NCBI GenBank assembly: GCA_947846985.1
Contig: CANTUZ010000004.1
Span: 79,680,159 to 79,744,158 of the forward strand
DNA length: 64,000 nt
From: Fratercula arctica
Lineage: Eukaryota > Chordata > Aves > Charadriiformes > Alcidae
Direction: 5' to 3'
The translations under genes were made by a program, and so were the position numbers. The notes under the pieces were generated by a model. The model was not told where the DNA came from, did no database searches, and was given only the letters and a program-made list of their open reading frames with translations. Below, one piece after another: positions 1 to 12,125 of the stretch. Within the stretch, counting starts at the first letter, position 1. Every line of letters begins with the position of its first letter.

Positions 1-1403
1 TTATTAACTGGCAATAAAGTGCAGAGTATGGGGTGGGTTTTTCTGAGCATTTTGACTGAAAAATTCACAGCACTGCTTATCTGGCAGAGGTGTCTTATGT
101 TAATGTATCCCAGATTTAAAAAAAATTAAAAAATAACCGATTTTGCAGGAATGGAAAAAAATGGTCTGGATCCAAATTAATGGAACTGGATCATTATATT
201 ATGTTCTGTAGTCTACTGTTTTTGTAAGCTTTTATAAAACCAACAATATTAAATTAAGGCACTTGCATAAACTTCAGAATTCTGATGCTTAGCAATATAA
301 ATTAATTTGAAAATATTTTCCTGGTTAAAGAACGAAATTTGGTTTACTGCCCTCTGTGGAACAGAATGCCATTTACCGATACTTGAGTAAAATTGACAAG
401 AGCAGAGAAACTCCTTGGTCAAGGAGTATAAATGTGTTCTTGTAGATTGTCTCTGAAACCTCCACTTTTTTTTATTTTCCCTTTTAATTCTAACAGATAA
501 TTCAGCTGCAAATTATGATGTAAACCTCTGTTAATGTCTTTCAAGAATTTGTCTTATTTAATGGAAGCAAACAGTTTTTAAGCTGCCTTCCAGGTGAACA
601 ACTTTTCCTTAACAGCCTTGTGACAAATACTTTAAAGAATGAAAGCCATCAGAGAAGATGGAGATTAGTTCTTGAGACTCTACCACAGAAAAGGAGGAAA
701 GAAACAGGCAGCAGAATTACTTGAAAACTTAAATAAATCTCATGTGTTTGTAAATACAGCATTTCTGTAGCACCAAAGCATCATATTTATTCATATTTCG
801 TGTTTTTTGTTCTTCCTTAAAAGCACTTCAAAGTGTCCATACATATATAAATGTTTCAAACGCTAGTTTTGGTGAAGCGCATACAGCTTCTTTTTAATGC
901 CTGCTTAATGTTACTACTTCCTCTATTTGCAATATTGCAAATGAAGAACTTGTTGCATAGTAGTAATCAAAATATATTAGTGGCTTGTTCTGAATGATCT
1001 ATTGCTTGTTGACCCTTTTTGCAAACTCAATGAATTAACAGGTAATTTAAAAAAAAAAACTCCAAAAGATCTGAACTTAAGAGAAATTTTAACTATTTGT
1101 CAAAGCAAAGCCAGCATTTTGAAACAGAATTCCTGAATGCATTGTTTCCTCAAGGCAGTAAGCCGAGAACATCAGCCCAGTTCAGTATAATTGAGGCTTG
1201 CAACAGGAACAACAGCTTTAGGTTCCTGCATTCTGTATTAACATTTTCAGTAGTTCAAAGGCATTTTCTTAAACTTGAGTTGGTCATGAATTATCTTATA
1301 ATAGAAATAATATTGTGTAGCAATTTTTCCTAATAAATATGAAGTCTCAAAGTAGTCAATAAGAAGAATGTACTTAGACCCATGGTGTCAGTAAAATCAG
1401 CAT
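1..1403. other. AT-rich unique DNA, no gene seen
   Basis: I see no recognisable repeat, exon or RNA gene here. There are scattered A and T tracts and chance poly-A signals. The only open frame of note (1097-1333, plus) encodes 78 residues of no recognisable family, with no splice or promoter context. Confidence 0.6.
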
Positions 1404-1675
1404 TTAATCACCTATGTGATGGGCACAGCTAAAGGTGCCATTCAAAAATGCTGTTAAACTCGAGCCTACATGAAGTAAAGTACAGATCTTACTTGCATTA
1501 GCATATTGGACGAAAGGATTTTCAGGATCAAGTGTACAAAAGATACACCAGACATGGTATATAAAATCAAATCGGCTCCCAATTCCATGCATCCATCAGA
1601 ATTAATTCTCTTGTAAAATGCTGTAAGGTCTTTCTGGCAAGGAATATTTACTTGTGCGATATAAAGCACAGTCAT
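1404..1675 (-). other. Possible exon or old retrocopy fragment, minus strand
   Basis: Two overlapping minus-strand frames cover this block: 69 codons from 1675 to 1466 and 62 codons from 1592 to 1404. Both give balanced, protein-like compositions, with stretches such as VNIPCQKDLTAFYKRINSDG in the first and FCTLDPENPFVQYANAS in the second. Switching between the frames could reflect one frameshift in an old coding copy. The minus strand also reads GCAA followed by GTAAGA at 1493/1492, a usable splice donor. I do not recognise the parent protein. Chance open frames in AT-rich DNA are the main alternative. Confidence 0.2.
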
Positions 1676-1692
1676 GCATCTCGTTTTGAATT

Positions 1693-3689
1693 AAATGAGA
1701 ACTGGAATTAAGTCAGTCCTAGGGAGAAAGGTTGCCACATGAATTTAGAGATATTTTTCTTTCCTTTCGTTACCCCAAGTCAATAGCTTTCAAACTGTAT
1801 AGCACTTTGTTATGTTTGACTTTTTTACATTCTGTTTTAAGGTATCTTAATTCTGTATGTAGTACAACATGAATTAGGTTGCATACCTAAGGGAAGAACT
1901 TGACTTATGGAACAGAAAAGATATGTCAAACACAAAAGAGGATTCAGGCGTATGTCACATGTCACCTTCTGGACTGCGGTTTGTAAATCAGGTGCAGCTC
2001 ATAATGTAAGAAAGACCAATACCCTGTTTAACATTTTTTCAGTGCCAGTTTTGATCATCTACATGTTTGTTTGAAATCTCAGCCATGAAGTGAACCATAC
2101 TGAATTGATCAAGAGCACTTCAGCATCCATCTCACACTTTCTAGACTGTTTCCAAGTAATAAATCACATAAGGTTTTGCAAGAGTTGCTTTAATGTTCAG
2201 TCATTTCCTACAAGTTGCTTTTTAATATTGTAATTGGTCAGACATTAAATAAAAATGTGAGAAAAGAAACATAAAATTAAAACTTTTTGCAGTACCTTTA
2301 TTCACAGCTGTAAGTTGGTGTTTCCAAATGCATTTCTGAAGTCTCAAAATTTTCCCCAGTCAAAAAGTTATGTTCCAGTCAGGTGTTAAATCTCCATTAC
2401 GTTCAGTTGTAGCATCATTTGTTTCTATATTTCTTGGCTGATTCTTGAGCTTTACTTGACATTTCTGCTTCATATTCTTGTTTCAAATACAGTTGGGGTC
2501 ACCGGTTCTGAAATACGGGCCGGGTCTACTTTTTTTTTGGACTTGAATCCAAATACATCTCTTTTCTCCAGCCCCTTAGGCGTGCTGTACCATCGCCATC
2601 AAGGTACTGTGGCAGAATCTGAGCTGCTTAGTTTTCTCCTGAGATGTCATCCACCCTCATTCCTTCATCATGAAAAGTAACTTTCTACTCGCCTCTTCTG
2701 AAGTATTATTATTCTCAGTATTATGCTCGAATATCTCCCCTTTTTTGCGTTCACATAGGAATGTTACTTCCCTTATAAAGTCATGTTACTTTCTTTATAA
2801 AACAAACTTATTACTCTGCTTAATCTAGTTGTGCTGTCAGAAGTGCTGGTTAGTAATCAATTGTATTCCCACTGCAGCGTATTCTCTGTTTCACCCATTG
2901 CCATCCTACTCGATCTCCAAACTACACAAAATATTTGCAACCAAGCTTTTATTTCTTGAAGCTTATTGATTTTTGGCAACCTCTTTGTGACAGCTCTTCT
3001 TGAATATGCACAGCTTGCTGGCTGTTGAACAGAAATCGGTATTTCTCGTCTTAAAATATTATCTCTCTCATCATTTTTCTGTAAGGCAAAAGAACATTCC
3101 CTGTAATTTGATGCAACTTTGTGTCCAGCCTTTGACAATGGATGCATTATCAAACTTAGGATAATTCAACCATTCTTGTTTTCAACATTATTCAACTTGA
3201 CCATATAAAATTAACACTATATTATGGAGCTGCTGAGACCTTTCTGGGTGTGTGCTACTCACTGCTGTGTCTGACAATTTGAAGAAGCTGAGCCGCAGAG
3301 TATTTCATTATTATAATTTGTTTCGGCAAAGGTGATTGATTTTTATTTTTACAGGGCAATATTAAAATGCCATTTTTTTTAAAAAAATAATTAACCTGAA
3401 GAACAAATAAAATAACTCTTAACAACTCATCAAAACTGGCTTGTCCAGAAATTGCAGGAGTAGCTATTTGGTCTCCAGGACGTAGGTTTATCGGTCAAGA
3501 TCTAACTTTTCTTTTGGTTCTTGTTTAAACCATGTTGTGATCTTGGGAAATCCTTTGTAATGTTTCTTCTCCATCTATAAAGTGAGGATAAACATAATTA
3601 TTTTGGTAAAACGTCACGTGGTCTGTAGATGGGCAGTGGTGGGTAAAAGCTAGGTAAGTGTTATTCAGATTGTGTATAACCCAGTTGTT
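1693..3689. other. AT-rich unique DNA, no gene seen
   Basis: Nothing recognisable as coding or repetitive. Open frames at 2456-2680 (plus) and 2857-3153 (minus) have no family resemblance. At 3611-3620 the sequence ACGTCACGTG joins a CRE half site to a CACGTG E-box. About 30 bp downstream, CTAG is followed by GTAAGTG, a good donor. Stops in the frames I read argue against coding. Confidence 0.55.
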
Positions 3690-4170
3690 ATTTTATGTTC
3701 TACCTCGCACCCTTCTGCATCCCAGCTAAGAACGCCATCTCCCCTGCCTAGCACTCACATCAGCGGGACAGTAGATATCTCACAGCCTTTCTGCTTGTTT
3801 CTAAGATGGGGGTAAAAGTTCCCTGCTAAAGCAAGAGTGCAGGCTGGAGGGCCGAGTGTGCTGGAAGCCAAGGAAATGTGTTCCGTGACCAGCAGCCTCC
3901 CGGAGATCCCCGGAGACCCCGGCAGAGGGGAGGTCACGGAGCCCCAGGAAGATTGCACCATACAGAGTGGAAGTTGCACAAATCGCTGCTGTTTGCTGGC
4001 AGTAAATTACACTTCCCTCTGCTCCAGGTTTGCCTGGGAGGGAAACCTGGATCAAGAGTGACTCATTTTTTCACTAGTCTGTTAGAGCTTCTGCAGGGTG
4101 TCGTTGAGATGCCCGCCTTTGTTTTCGGCCTCACAAGCAACTGTGGGTGCAGGCGCTTTTACTCCTTATG
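3690..4170. other. GC- and CpG-richer patch
   Basis: This roughly 480 bp block is clearly richer in G, C and CpG than its flanks. It includes a run at about 3895-3945 with several CCGG/CCCCGG steps and a TGACTCA AP-1-type site near 4059-4065. Overlapping 74-98 codon frames are open on both strands in several phases. That pattern is what stop-poor GC-rich DNA gives, so it is not evidence for a protein. It could be a small regulatory element or a non-coding first exon. No splice pair stands out. Confidence 0.3.
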
Positions 4171-4202
4171 GTAGTTGGTAGGTAGAGCATAGGGACCTAA
4201 AT

Positions 4203-4285
4203 ATTGTCCCTGCCCAGGGCAGGGGGTTGGAACAAGATGATCTTTAAGGTCCTTTCCAACACAAACCATTCTATGATCCTATGAA
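4203..4285 (+). mobile_element. CR1 LINE 3' end fragment
   Basis: This is the last ~80 bp of a CR1 non-LTR retrotransposon. It reads TGCCCAGGGCAGGGGGTTGG, then the diagnostic block 'aaggtcctttccaac' and a degenerate ATTCTATGATCCTATGA tail. The 5' part is missing, as expected from CR1's usual 5' truncation. It has no coding capacity. Confidence 0.92.
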
Positions 4286-4423
4286 ATAGCCATGGTGTTT
4301 TGATGACTTACATGCTACAAACCATTTCACTTTTAATTTTTGGACCTTGCTGCATTTTTTTCTAGAATGAAGTGATGCGAGTATCACTGAGTCACCAAAA
4401 CATAAACCATGAGATGTGAAATG

Positions 4424-4453
4424 TTTATTTATTTATTTACTTATTTACTTATT
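4424..4453. repeat. (TTTA)n microsatellite, imperfect
   Basis: Seven or so TTTA units, the later ones changed to TTAC, run without interruption on the plus strand. Confidence 0.9.
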
Positions 4454-4787
4454 GACACTATTGCTTGATTGCTGAAAATCAAGCAAGTAATTGGGCAGAA
4501 TTTGTATATTACAAATTCTAAGAGTACATGGCTCAATAGGGCTATGTTTGCTGAAGTTACTTACGTAGAAATATCTTTGCATTCAAGGACTGTGAGTTTT
4601 CTGCTACAATTCCGTAAAACGTTTTCCTCAAGGAATCCCAGAAGCAGGATTAAAACCACTGTTCTGCTGTGTCTCAGAACACCACTGCTAGGGAGGGTCT
4701 GGAACTAGGGGACTGGGTTACAGCCAGCTTCAGCTTCACCAGGCCACCAGACATAATCCAAGGGCAAAAATGCAAGTTTCTGTTAAT

Positions 4788-4808
4788 AAAAAAAAAAAAA
4801 AAAAAAAA
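4788..4808. repeat. A21 homopolymer
   Basis: Twenty-one consecutive A residues. It could be the tail of a processed retrocopy on the plus strand, but I recognise no parent gene upstream and see no flanking target-site duplication. A simple A tract is the safer reading. Confidence 0.9.
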
Positions 4809-5130
4809 GACAGAGTAAACCAGCTCCCAAGCCCCACTAGTCATCTGAAAAATTATGTTGTGATTGCTTTTAAAGGTATGATTCAATTGCCCTCATTGAA
4901 GGCATTTAGTGCTCCTTGATGTCCCCGGGTATCCTGCCTGGCCTTCAGCTGCCACTGCAGATGACAAGGGGATCCCAGAGTCCAACAAACATAATCTGAC
5001 AGTGCAGCAGTGACATCTCGGATATCCTAGGGCATGTCAGCTGGCAAAAGATACATCTATGTGGGCAACAGAAGCGAGTTCCATGTACTTTTCTTTACCA
5101 AAAGCATTTGACATTATAAAAGGAGGAAGG

Positions 5131-5232
5131 AATCATAGAATCATGGAATGGCTTGGGTTGGAGGGGACCTTGAATATCATCTTGTTCCAACCCCCTGCCA
5201 ATGGCAGGGACACCTCCCACTAGACCAGTGTA
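5131..5232 (-). mobile_element. CR1 LINE 3' end fragment
   Basis: A reversed CR1 tail. It starts with AATCATAGAATCATGGAATG, followed by 'gggttggaggggacctt' and 'ccaaccccctgcc', and ends at 'tagaccagtgtag'. This belongs to the same subfamily type as the copies at 12126, 34141, 57512 and 63857, and is strongly 5'-truncated. Confidence 0.95.
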
Positions 5233-8114
5233 GATAGTGAGGGTTCCGTAGTCAGTAATTCTTGGTAGTTTGTGAGGTAGGATGAAACACTAAGAAAGGT
5301 TGCAAAAATTTCAGCTGTCTGGCAGAATGTAGAATTAACCTTGATCTCACCTTAAAATTACATGTTAAAGAAAATGTCATTGATGGCTTCCCGGATAGGG
5401 AACTTTTCCCAGTCTCTTGCTGAAGAAGGAAGCGTTTTCATTCTTCCGTGTGGCAGTCATTTAGCAGAACACAAAACACGTGATGAGCAGAAGTAGCCTT
5501 GTAAAATCTACTTGTCCCCTTTTAAAAATGAGGTTTTAATGTGTTTAGAAACAGGCAGAGGTAGAGTTTAAAAAATTCCCTGTAGCATATCTTGAAGAAA
5601 CATTACCTGTTTATTACTCCAGCCTAAGCCATAAAATACTGTACCTCCACAAAATTTTTCAAAGCAGCTGGAAATACAAAACCTCCTGTTAGCAGATTTT
5701 ATTTATTTTTAATAATCAGTTATTTGGTTCTGAGTTGCGTATGTATGAGGTATGAGGATTGTGTCTTAAGCACAGTCCTCACACGTGTTGACTTTCATTG
5801 AAGATTAATTGACATTGGGGTGTTGAGGACTGGCAATATCATCCCTGCGGGGTATGGCAGTGGGCGGCCAGGAGCAGCGAGTGTGGCAGAATAGCGAGTG
5901 TTCCACTCTGTAGAAATGAAAAGCAAATTTCCTCCTGTGACATGACCACTGTGCCTTAATACTTGGAAAATTTTTGTGACATACGCCGTAAGTTTCAATT
6001 TTTGCCAACACTCTCTAGTTATTTGTATTTATTCAGGAAAAAATATTCCAACATTTTGATTGCAATTTTCTTTGTAGAAAAACAACCTAATTAAATCTGT
6101 CATTTCTTTCAGAGTTAGAGCAAGTGTTGGGTGATAGATTTGGCTGCCCACTTTCGTTTGTTTTGACCTGCCAGCAAGTTGGATTGGCTGGCTGCTGTAT
6201 CGAAACCAAATGGCAAAAAAAAAAGAAAATGCACTTATCCTGTTCACTGCAAGATTGCTGATATTTGATTTCAAGCAGCTTAATTCAGTCAGGAAATTCC
6301 CTATGAATTAACTCTCCCTAAATTTTTTTGTTCATTTGTTTGCATTTTTTATTGCATATATCTATTCCTTGTATTTTAAGCAGTTCTGTTTCTTGGCTGT
6401 ATTGGCCATGCAACATCTGATTATTTAATTCCTTGCAAAAACACTCCAATAACAGTTTTCTGTCTTTATCTTTTACAGTTTTTTCTTTAGAATACAAACC
6501 ATTATGCTCCCTGTGGGTCAATAGACCAGATTTCTTTTGCAGGTTGGAGCAGTGTGAGAAGTTAGCCAGGATCTAGTTTGGACTCTGATTTCTTCTTCCA
6601 GGTTAAACCAGCTTTGGGTTTGCTCTAGCGAGCATCTGCTGAAGGTAGATCTCAGAGCTGGCTTTTGCCATGAGTCCTGGCACAGCTTTTCTACGTTCGT
6701 CTGTCCAAATTCTGCAGAAGTGGAAGCGTAAGCAGGCAAAACCAGACAAGTCAAATATTTCCAGAATGTAATTAAAGAAATCTAACATGCTAGCCTCCCC
6801 CCCCCCCTTTACAATGTCACAGCTGGTATTTTGTACCGAGGTAATGAGTCTGAATGACTAAAACAAATCAAATATGCAAAAGCGCCTGAATATTACCACA
6901 GAGTTGTTTATGCCGTGTTAACTACTGCGTTATTTGTTCATGGTTTCCAACAGTTAATCACATCTTTGTGTTTTTTCATATTTTTAGAAGCTGTGTTGTG
7001 CAACAAAATATGGTATTGTGCCACAAAATGAATACTGAATAAACAAGTAGAGAGTTTAATGCAGTGTCTCAGAAATGATGGCACGAGTTAACGTGCATTT
7101 CTCAGTTTAGTTTGCTTTTCAGCATACCGTATTCTCTGTAGGATGAACATACATATGTATGATTTTATATGCTGACAGATTATCAAAACAATCTCTCTTC
7201 TCTTGCCCTTATATTTCTCAACATTTTTAGTAAATGCCAAGTTTTGGGATCTCTTATTCCAGCAGATTTTTAAAAAATCCCTAATAAAATAGCTATTTGC
7301 TGAGGTGAAGAAAAAGTGATTTATAATCAAGAAAAGAAGTCAGAAATCTGAATATTCAAACCCAGGCAGAGCCTGGTAGAAGTGATTGAAGTAAAATATT
7401 AATAATGGAAAAAATATATTGATAAAAAAATATGTTTTCAAAGTATTTTCTTCTAATGTTACATAAATATTCCAAATCCCAAACAGATGTTAACTGATGC
7501 CAAATCAATTTCTGTACATCCTTTCCTTTCAGCAACTTGGAAAGTGATGTGATTTCTGCTTAATGAAAATGAAAATTGGTCCAGAAAGCCCATTTCATAT
7601 GGCTTTATCTCCTGTAGTGTAATTTCTGAGCTGTTTAGTGTCTCTGACCGATGATACAAGCATTATCTGAAAGAACATTAACACGAAATTGTACTAATGC
7701 AAAAAACTTGTTAGAAATTGTAGATTATTGATAAAGAGAATTAAGAGGAAGGTCAAAGCTGTAGTGGACTGGCTATAGAACACAAGCAGAAATTAGTCTT
7801 AATACACTTTTCAGTAAATAAATTGGGATGCTTTCAGAATTATACATTCTTGATAAATTGGCATATCCATACTGATTTACTATGGGCATTATTCTTTTGA
7901 TTGTTTTACTTAATTCAGTGTGGGGCTTTCACTGTTGAATTCTCAAGAGAGTAATATAGGGGAAGTGCAGAGTTTAATACTAGAAATATTTATTAAAATC
8001 TATTCCGGATAGTCAAACCAACAATGGAGGGTAATTAAGAAAAAAATGAACTTTTTATATGTATCTCACAAGCTCCAATTTCGTATCCAGTCAACATTTT
8101 TCTTTTAAACTCTT
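5233..8114. other. AT-rich unique DNA, no gene seen
   Basis: About 2.9 kb with no repeat or exon I can name. Open frames here are under 85 codons and have no family resemblance. Overlapping minus-strand frames at 6518-6788 lie in a slightly GC-richer patch. Confidence 0.6.
6797..6807. repeat. C11 homopolymer
   Basis: Eleven consecutive C residues, unusual in this AT-rich setting and a likely site of length variation or sequencing error. Confidence 0.9.
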
Positions 8115-8177
8115 GGAATCATAGAATTGCCTATGTTGGAAGGGACCTTTCAGATCATCTAGTCCAACTCTTCTTAT
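8115..8177 (-). mobile_element. CR1 LINE tail fragment
   Basis: A 63 bp reversed CR1 3' end: GGAATCATAGAATTGCC, then 'ttggaagggacctttcagat' and 'catctagtccaactc'. It is very short, so only the terminal untranslated region is present. Confidence 0.88.
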
Positions 8178-11100
8178 AGGGAAAAGCTGCATATTTAAAG
8201 CTTTTGTGTGTGAAATTATGTGATTTCATATATATAAATAAATATATATGTAAAATAACCTGATAATTACAAATATTCCATTGCAAAAATTATCAGTTCA
8301 AGCAAGCGCCATGAAAGGAGATAATTAATTAACATTCCAGATGAACTTCTAAATCACTGTAACTTTCCTTAGGTTTACATTTCTTTTTTTTTATTATTTG
8401 TTTTGATCAATTTGATTGAGGCCGTGGTAGAATCTGACTGAAAAGAACTGCAGCCCTGGAAAAGCTGTAAAACACATGGGTTTGCTTCAGCTCATTTATA
8501 AGTTTGGAGACAGTGGGCAGGAGTCCTTCCCCCTGATGGCTGTAGCAGGGACCTGACCAGATCACCCTACATCTCTAGAATCCACGTGCTCTAATTTTTG
8601 AGGGAAGCTGGAATATATGTATATCTCGGGGGAGCGCAGAGGAAAAAGCATTCATGGGTCTTCTTCCAGAAGTTGAGAAGCGCTTTTGTGTTCTAGAGTT
8701 CTCTTTTCTCTTGTGAAAAGCAAATTATCCAAAACAAGTAGAGGATATGATTATAATCCTCATAAAGATAAAAGGTGTTAGCTATTATTGTCATTACCTC
8801 ATCGTCCTCAGAGTCAGCTCTCGGGGATAAAAAACATCTGGGTCTCATATACGACACCTGAAGTGAATGAATCTATTTCAGCAATTTGTTAAATGGAACT
8901 GGGGCAGTGACAACAAAAATACAGGGAATGTGATACCACCCAGCATGTCTAAAAGTTATTTGTCTTTTTTTTTTTTCTTTTTTTTTTTCCCTGGGAAATC
9001 AATACTACCAGAAAGGGAAATTCATAACAGCTGAAGAGCAATTTGTATGCCAACATTCACCATTTATCTTGAGATATGGGTATGTCAGGCATCAGCATTA
9101 AACAGCTTGTAGCAGAAAATATTATTCAGTACAGCAAAAGGCAGAAGGGGACTATTATAGGGAGGTCTTTTATGATTTAAAAAGGAGTCTAAAAAGATGT
9201 CTAAAATTTTCCTTCTGAATATTGGTAGTGGTTGTTTTGGGCAAAGGATACATTCGGTACAATATTTAGTTTCTTGCATCTAAATGTATGTGAAAATGAA
9301 GCAAAATACGCACAATATCAATAGTGAAGAAATGTGGATTTCGGTGAGGAACTCAGATTTATCTGTCAATTTCCTACCTACCTGGACTGCTATATACTCA
9401 TTCTGTGTTAAATCTTTGAAAACTGGAATGTGGACCGGTATCCAAATCTTGCAGATCTAGTTCCCAATTATAGTCATTTCCTTTCATGTCCGTTCTTCCC
9501 TCTGACTCTCATCAGCACAGTTGCTTAGTGTCATCAGGATGATGTTAAGAAACCGAAACACTGAATGTTACGTACTCATGAATTAACTTTGTTGTGTCCA
9601 GAAGTCTCCTTTACATGAATAACGTAAGCTCGGGCGGAGTAATGCTTCTTTCGGTAACTTAATCCTAAATTCCTTCACTAGGTCTGTTAAGCAAGACAAT
9701 ATTGTATATAATGTACTTTATATATGTAGGCAATCATACACATGCAGACACACGTACATCAATGCTAAATGGGCCAGAAAAACGCGGAAAATTAAATGAA
9801 AATCAAAGAATAAGGCATGTAGAATGTTTTAAAACATCAAGAAACATAAGGAAGGCCCAGCATTTGTCTTTTTTCTGCATTTTTAGTTCATGGAGCACAT
9901 ACACGATGTTGTTAGGGAACACTGTGAACAGGATAAATTTCTGGGTGCAACATACTGATGTGAAAGCATTGGGAGAAGTTTTTAGTTGTCAAAATAAGGT
10001 CTTCAGAAAGACCTTGGTCATCTATACAGACAAAAATAGCAAGATTTGAACATTGTTGTAAAAGATGAGACATTTAAACCCTGCATAGATGTTTGAGTTT
10101 AGCTAGAGACCTGGGCTGAAGGGCATATCCAGGCTTGAATACTAGCGAAAATGATTATTGAAGCTGATGAAATAGAAAGCCATAATTTGATTTCTCATAT
10201 ACATAGTGAAGAGTTCATTTGGTCATGATTGCAGGAACCATTAAAATATTTTTTTTTTAATACAAGTTTGGCATAACAGAGATGTGTCTCAAGTCTGAAA
10301 CTCTAAAACTGACCCAAAATCACATCCCTCCCTAATAGCGATAGGAATTTTTTTTTAGTTTGGACAAGGGGTTTAAGAGAAGATGAATGAATACCTGCTG
10401 CACCACAATTGACCATTGTCACGTTCACTTATAATTTGCTGTTGATTTTTGAAGAAGAATTTTGCATTATTTCACAGGGGAAGTAATTTGTTTTATAAAC
10501 TTCCATGGATAATATTTTGTGGAGCTTACATTGCTTTATGAATTGTAGGTAGATATTTTAATAGCTAACTAATTCTATTTTTTTAGTAGCACAAACATAA
10601 AAGAAAACTACTTCAAGGTCTGAGCAACATAAGTAAATGTTTTTTAAACACAATACAAAAAAATTCAGTAATATTTCTCTGCAAGAATTAATAAAACATT
10701 TAAAAAGCAGGGAAATAAAAGAGAACTAGAAACTAGAACTGGGTGGAAGATTCTTAATTTGGAAAATGGCAACTTGTAAAAAACCAACAACTTTTTAGTT
10801 TCAACAGTGGTTTGGGTGTTGTTGAAAGGAGCAGAATATGGGATTTCTGGTCAAAAAGAAAGAGAGATCCCGAAGCAAGACGGGTACAAGAATTCAGATG
10901 AGCTCTACTGAACGGATTCAAACCAAAAACTTAGGTTTCGTGTTTTCAAAATTCCAGTTGACCGCCTGACCATCAAGCTAAAACCCTGGTGAAGAGTTTT
11001 GAATTACATTTTGGACTGCACCATATTGTAATCTCTTGCAGTCGGTAATGAACACATATCTCCAGTAGCTCCTGAGTAAAACAATTTTGAAAGCGATGGG

Positions 11101-11640
11101 TGAAATGCCCTTCAGTTGCCATCTGACTGTGGTGATTAAAATGTCAATTTGATAAGCTTTCAGAGTTGCTATTTCATGAAAGTAATGCGCGAATGCTCTA
11201 TTGCACCTGTTTCCTCTGTCAGCCAGAATATAATATATAGTAGTACACACAACTGGAAAAGGAACCCAAGGAAAATAAATGCTGTAAATTGAAATGTTTA
11301 CAGCACTTAGTACCAGTGTCTCTGAGTAGACCTAAGAGAGCAGTTCAAATCAATTAAGATTCTTTCTTACTGGAAAGAACTTTACTGGTTTTTTAAAAAA
11401 ATTCATCTTAATAAACACCAATTTGAAATTTAATGTTAAGTGTAATATCCTCTACTATCACACCATTATCTAAATGGAGCCTACACCCCTACTGTAACAC
11501 ATAGCTGACTTTGAAACAGAGGTCCCATTACAAGTGTTTGTTGCAAAATGTCTATTATTGAAATTATTCAATTGAGAAAATACTTTGTATTAGATGTTCC
11601 CCTAATACCAGTTTAGGAGAAGCAGAAGAGTGAGGTAAAG
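8178..11640. other. AT-rich unique DNA, no gene seen
   Basis: About 3.5 kb without recognisable genes or interspersed repeats. The 115-codon plus frame at 9702-10049 is rich in K, R, N and T, matches no family I know, and lacks a clear promoter or splice context. Short AT dinucleotide runs occur at about 8228-8252. Confidence 0.55.
8965..8988. repeat. T-rich homopolymer tract (T12-C-T11)
   Basis: Two T runs separated by one C. Low complexity only. Confidence 0.85.
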
Positions 11641-11661
11641 AAAGTGCTGGATTCTGCAACT

Positions 11662-11668
11662 TATAAAA
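11662..11668 (+). promoter_or_regulatory. TATA-like box in a promoter-like cluster
   Basis: The sequence TATAAAA lies 80-90 bp upstream of a TGACGTAA site (11749-11756), a CREB/ATF-type motif, in a CpG-retaining patch. Position and spacing fit a small promoter on the plus strand, but a TATA match alone is common in AT-rich DNA. Confidence 0.2.
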
Positions 11669-11869
11669 GTTACCTTGTGCATCTCTGCTCCCTGTTTCTC
11701 TATTCTGAGTGCCTCGCAACGCGGTGAGCTTCTCTTTACAGCTCCGAGTGACGTAAATCACAGTGCACTTCGCTTCTCCCCTGTATCTTTCCTCTTATGC
11801 TTTGTTTTTATCTGTTCTCTCATTGTAAATTCTGGAAACAAACCTGTCTTTTTGTGTGTGTTTTCACAG

Positions 11870-11946
11870 TGCCTAGAACCAAAGCTTGCATTGGCTGGAA
11901 TTTCTAGCAGAGGTGACGTACAGCTTCTCCGGAGCGTCTCCTGAAG
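11870..11946 (+). other. Exon-like block, plus strand
   Basis: A 77 bp block lies between a pyrimidine-rich acceptor (T-rich tract ending TTTTCACAG at 11861-11869) and a strong donor (GAAG followed by GTGAGC at 11947). It is CpG-richer than its flanks. One frame stays open until a TGA just before the donor, and the other two carry earlier stops, so it is more likely untranslated or lncRNA sequence than coding. A possible upstream donor (GCG followed by GTGAGC at 11724) would make a short first exon downstream of the TATA-like box. I do not recognise a gene. Confidence 0.25.
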
Positions 11947-12125
11947 GTGAGCGGGCTCAGTCACTGAGGGGCTGCTGCTTGTCTCATGGGGAAGAAAAAA
12001 AGGTGGAGCCAAGGCAGGGGACTGAGGAGCGGAGTACACTGAATTAGGCTTCCTCTGGCCCCTGAAAATGGTTTACTATTGTTGGGAAGCACCCAGTGCT
12101 TTTGGTGCCTTAATAGGGACCACAA

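Larger units (their letters stand above)
4286..5130. other. AT-rich unique DNA with two low-complexity tracts
   Basis: Apart from the TTTA repeat and the A21 tract listed separately, I see no gene or interspersed repeat. The part at about 4900-5050 is GC-moderate and lacks recognisable motifs. Confidence 0.55.

Noticed and set aside
4460..4808. Processed retrocopy ending in the A21 tract
   Set aside because: No recognisable parent sequence, no continuous frame and no flanking target duplication.
9702..10049. 115-codon plus frame as a gene
   Set aside because: No family resemblance, no promoter or splice context, and AT-driven codon use.
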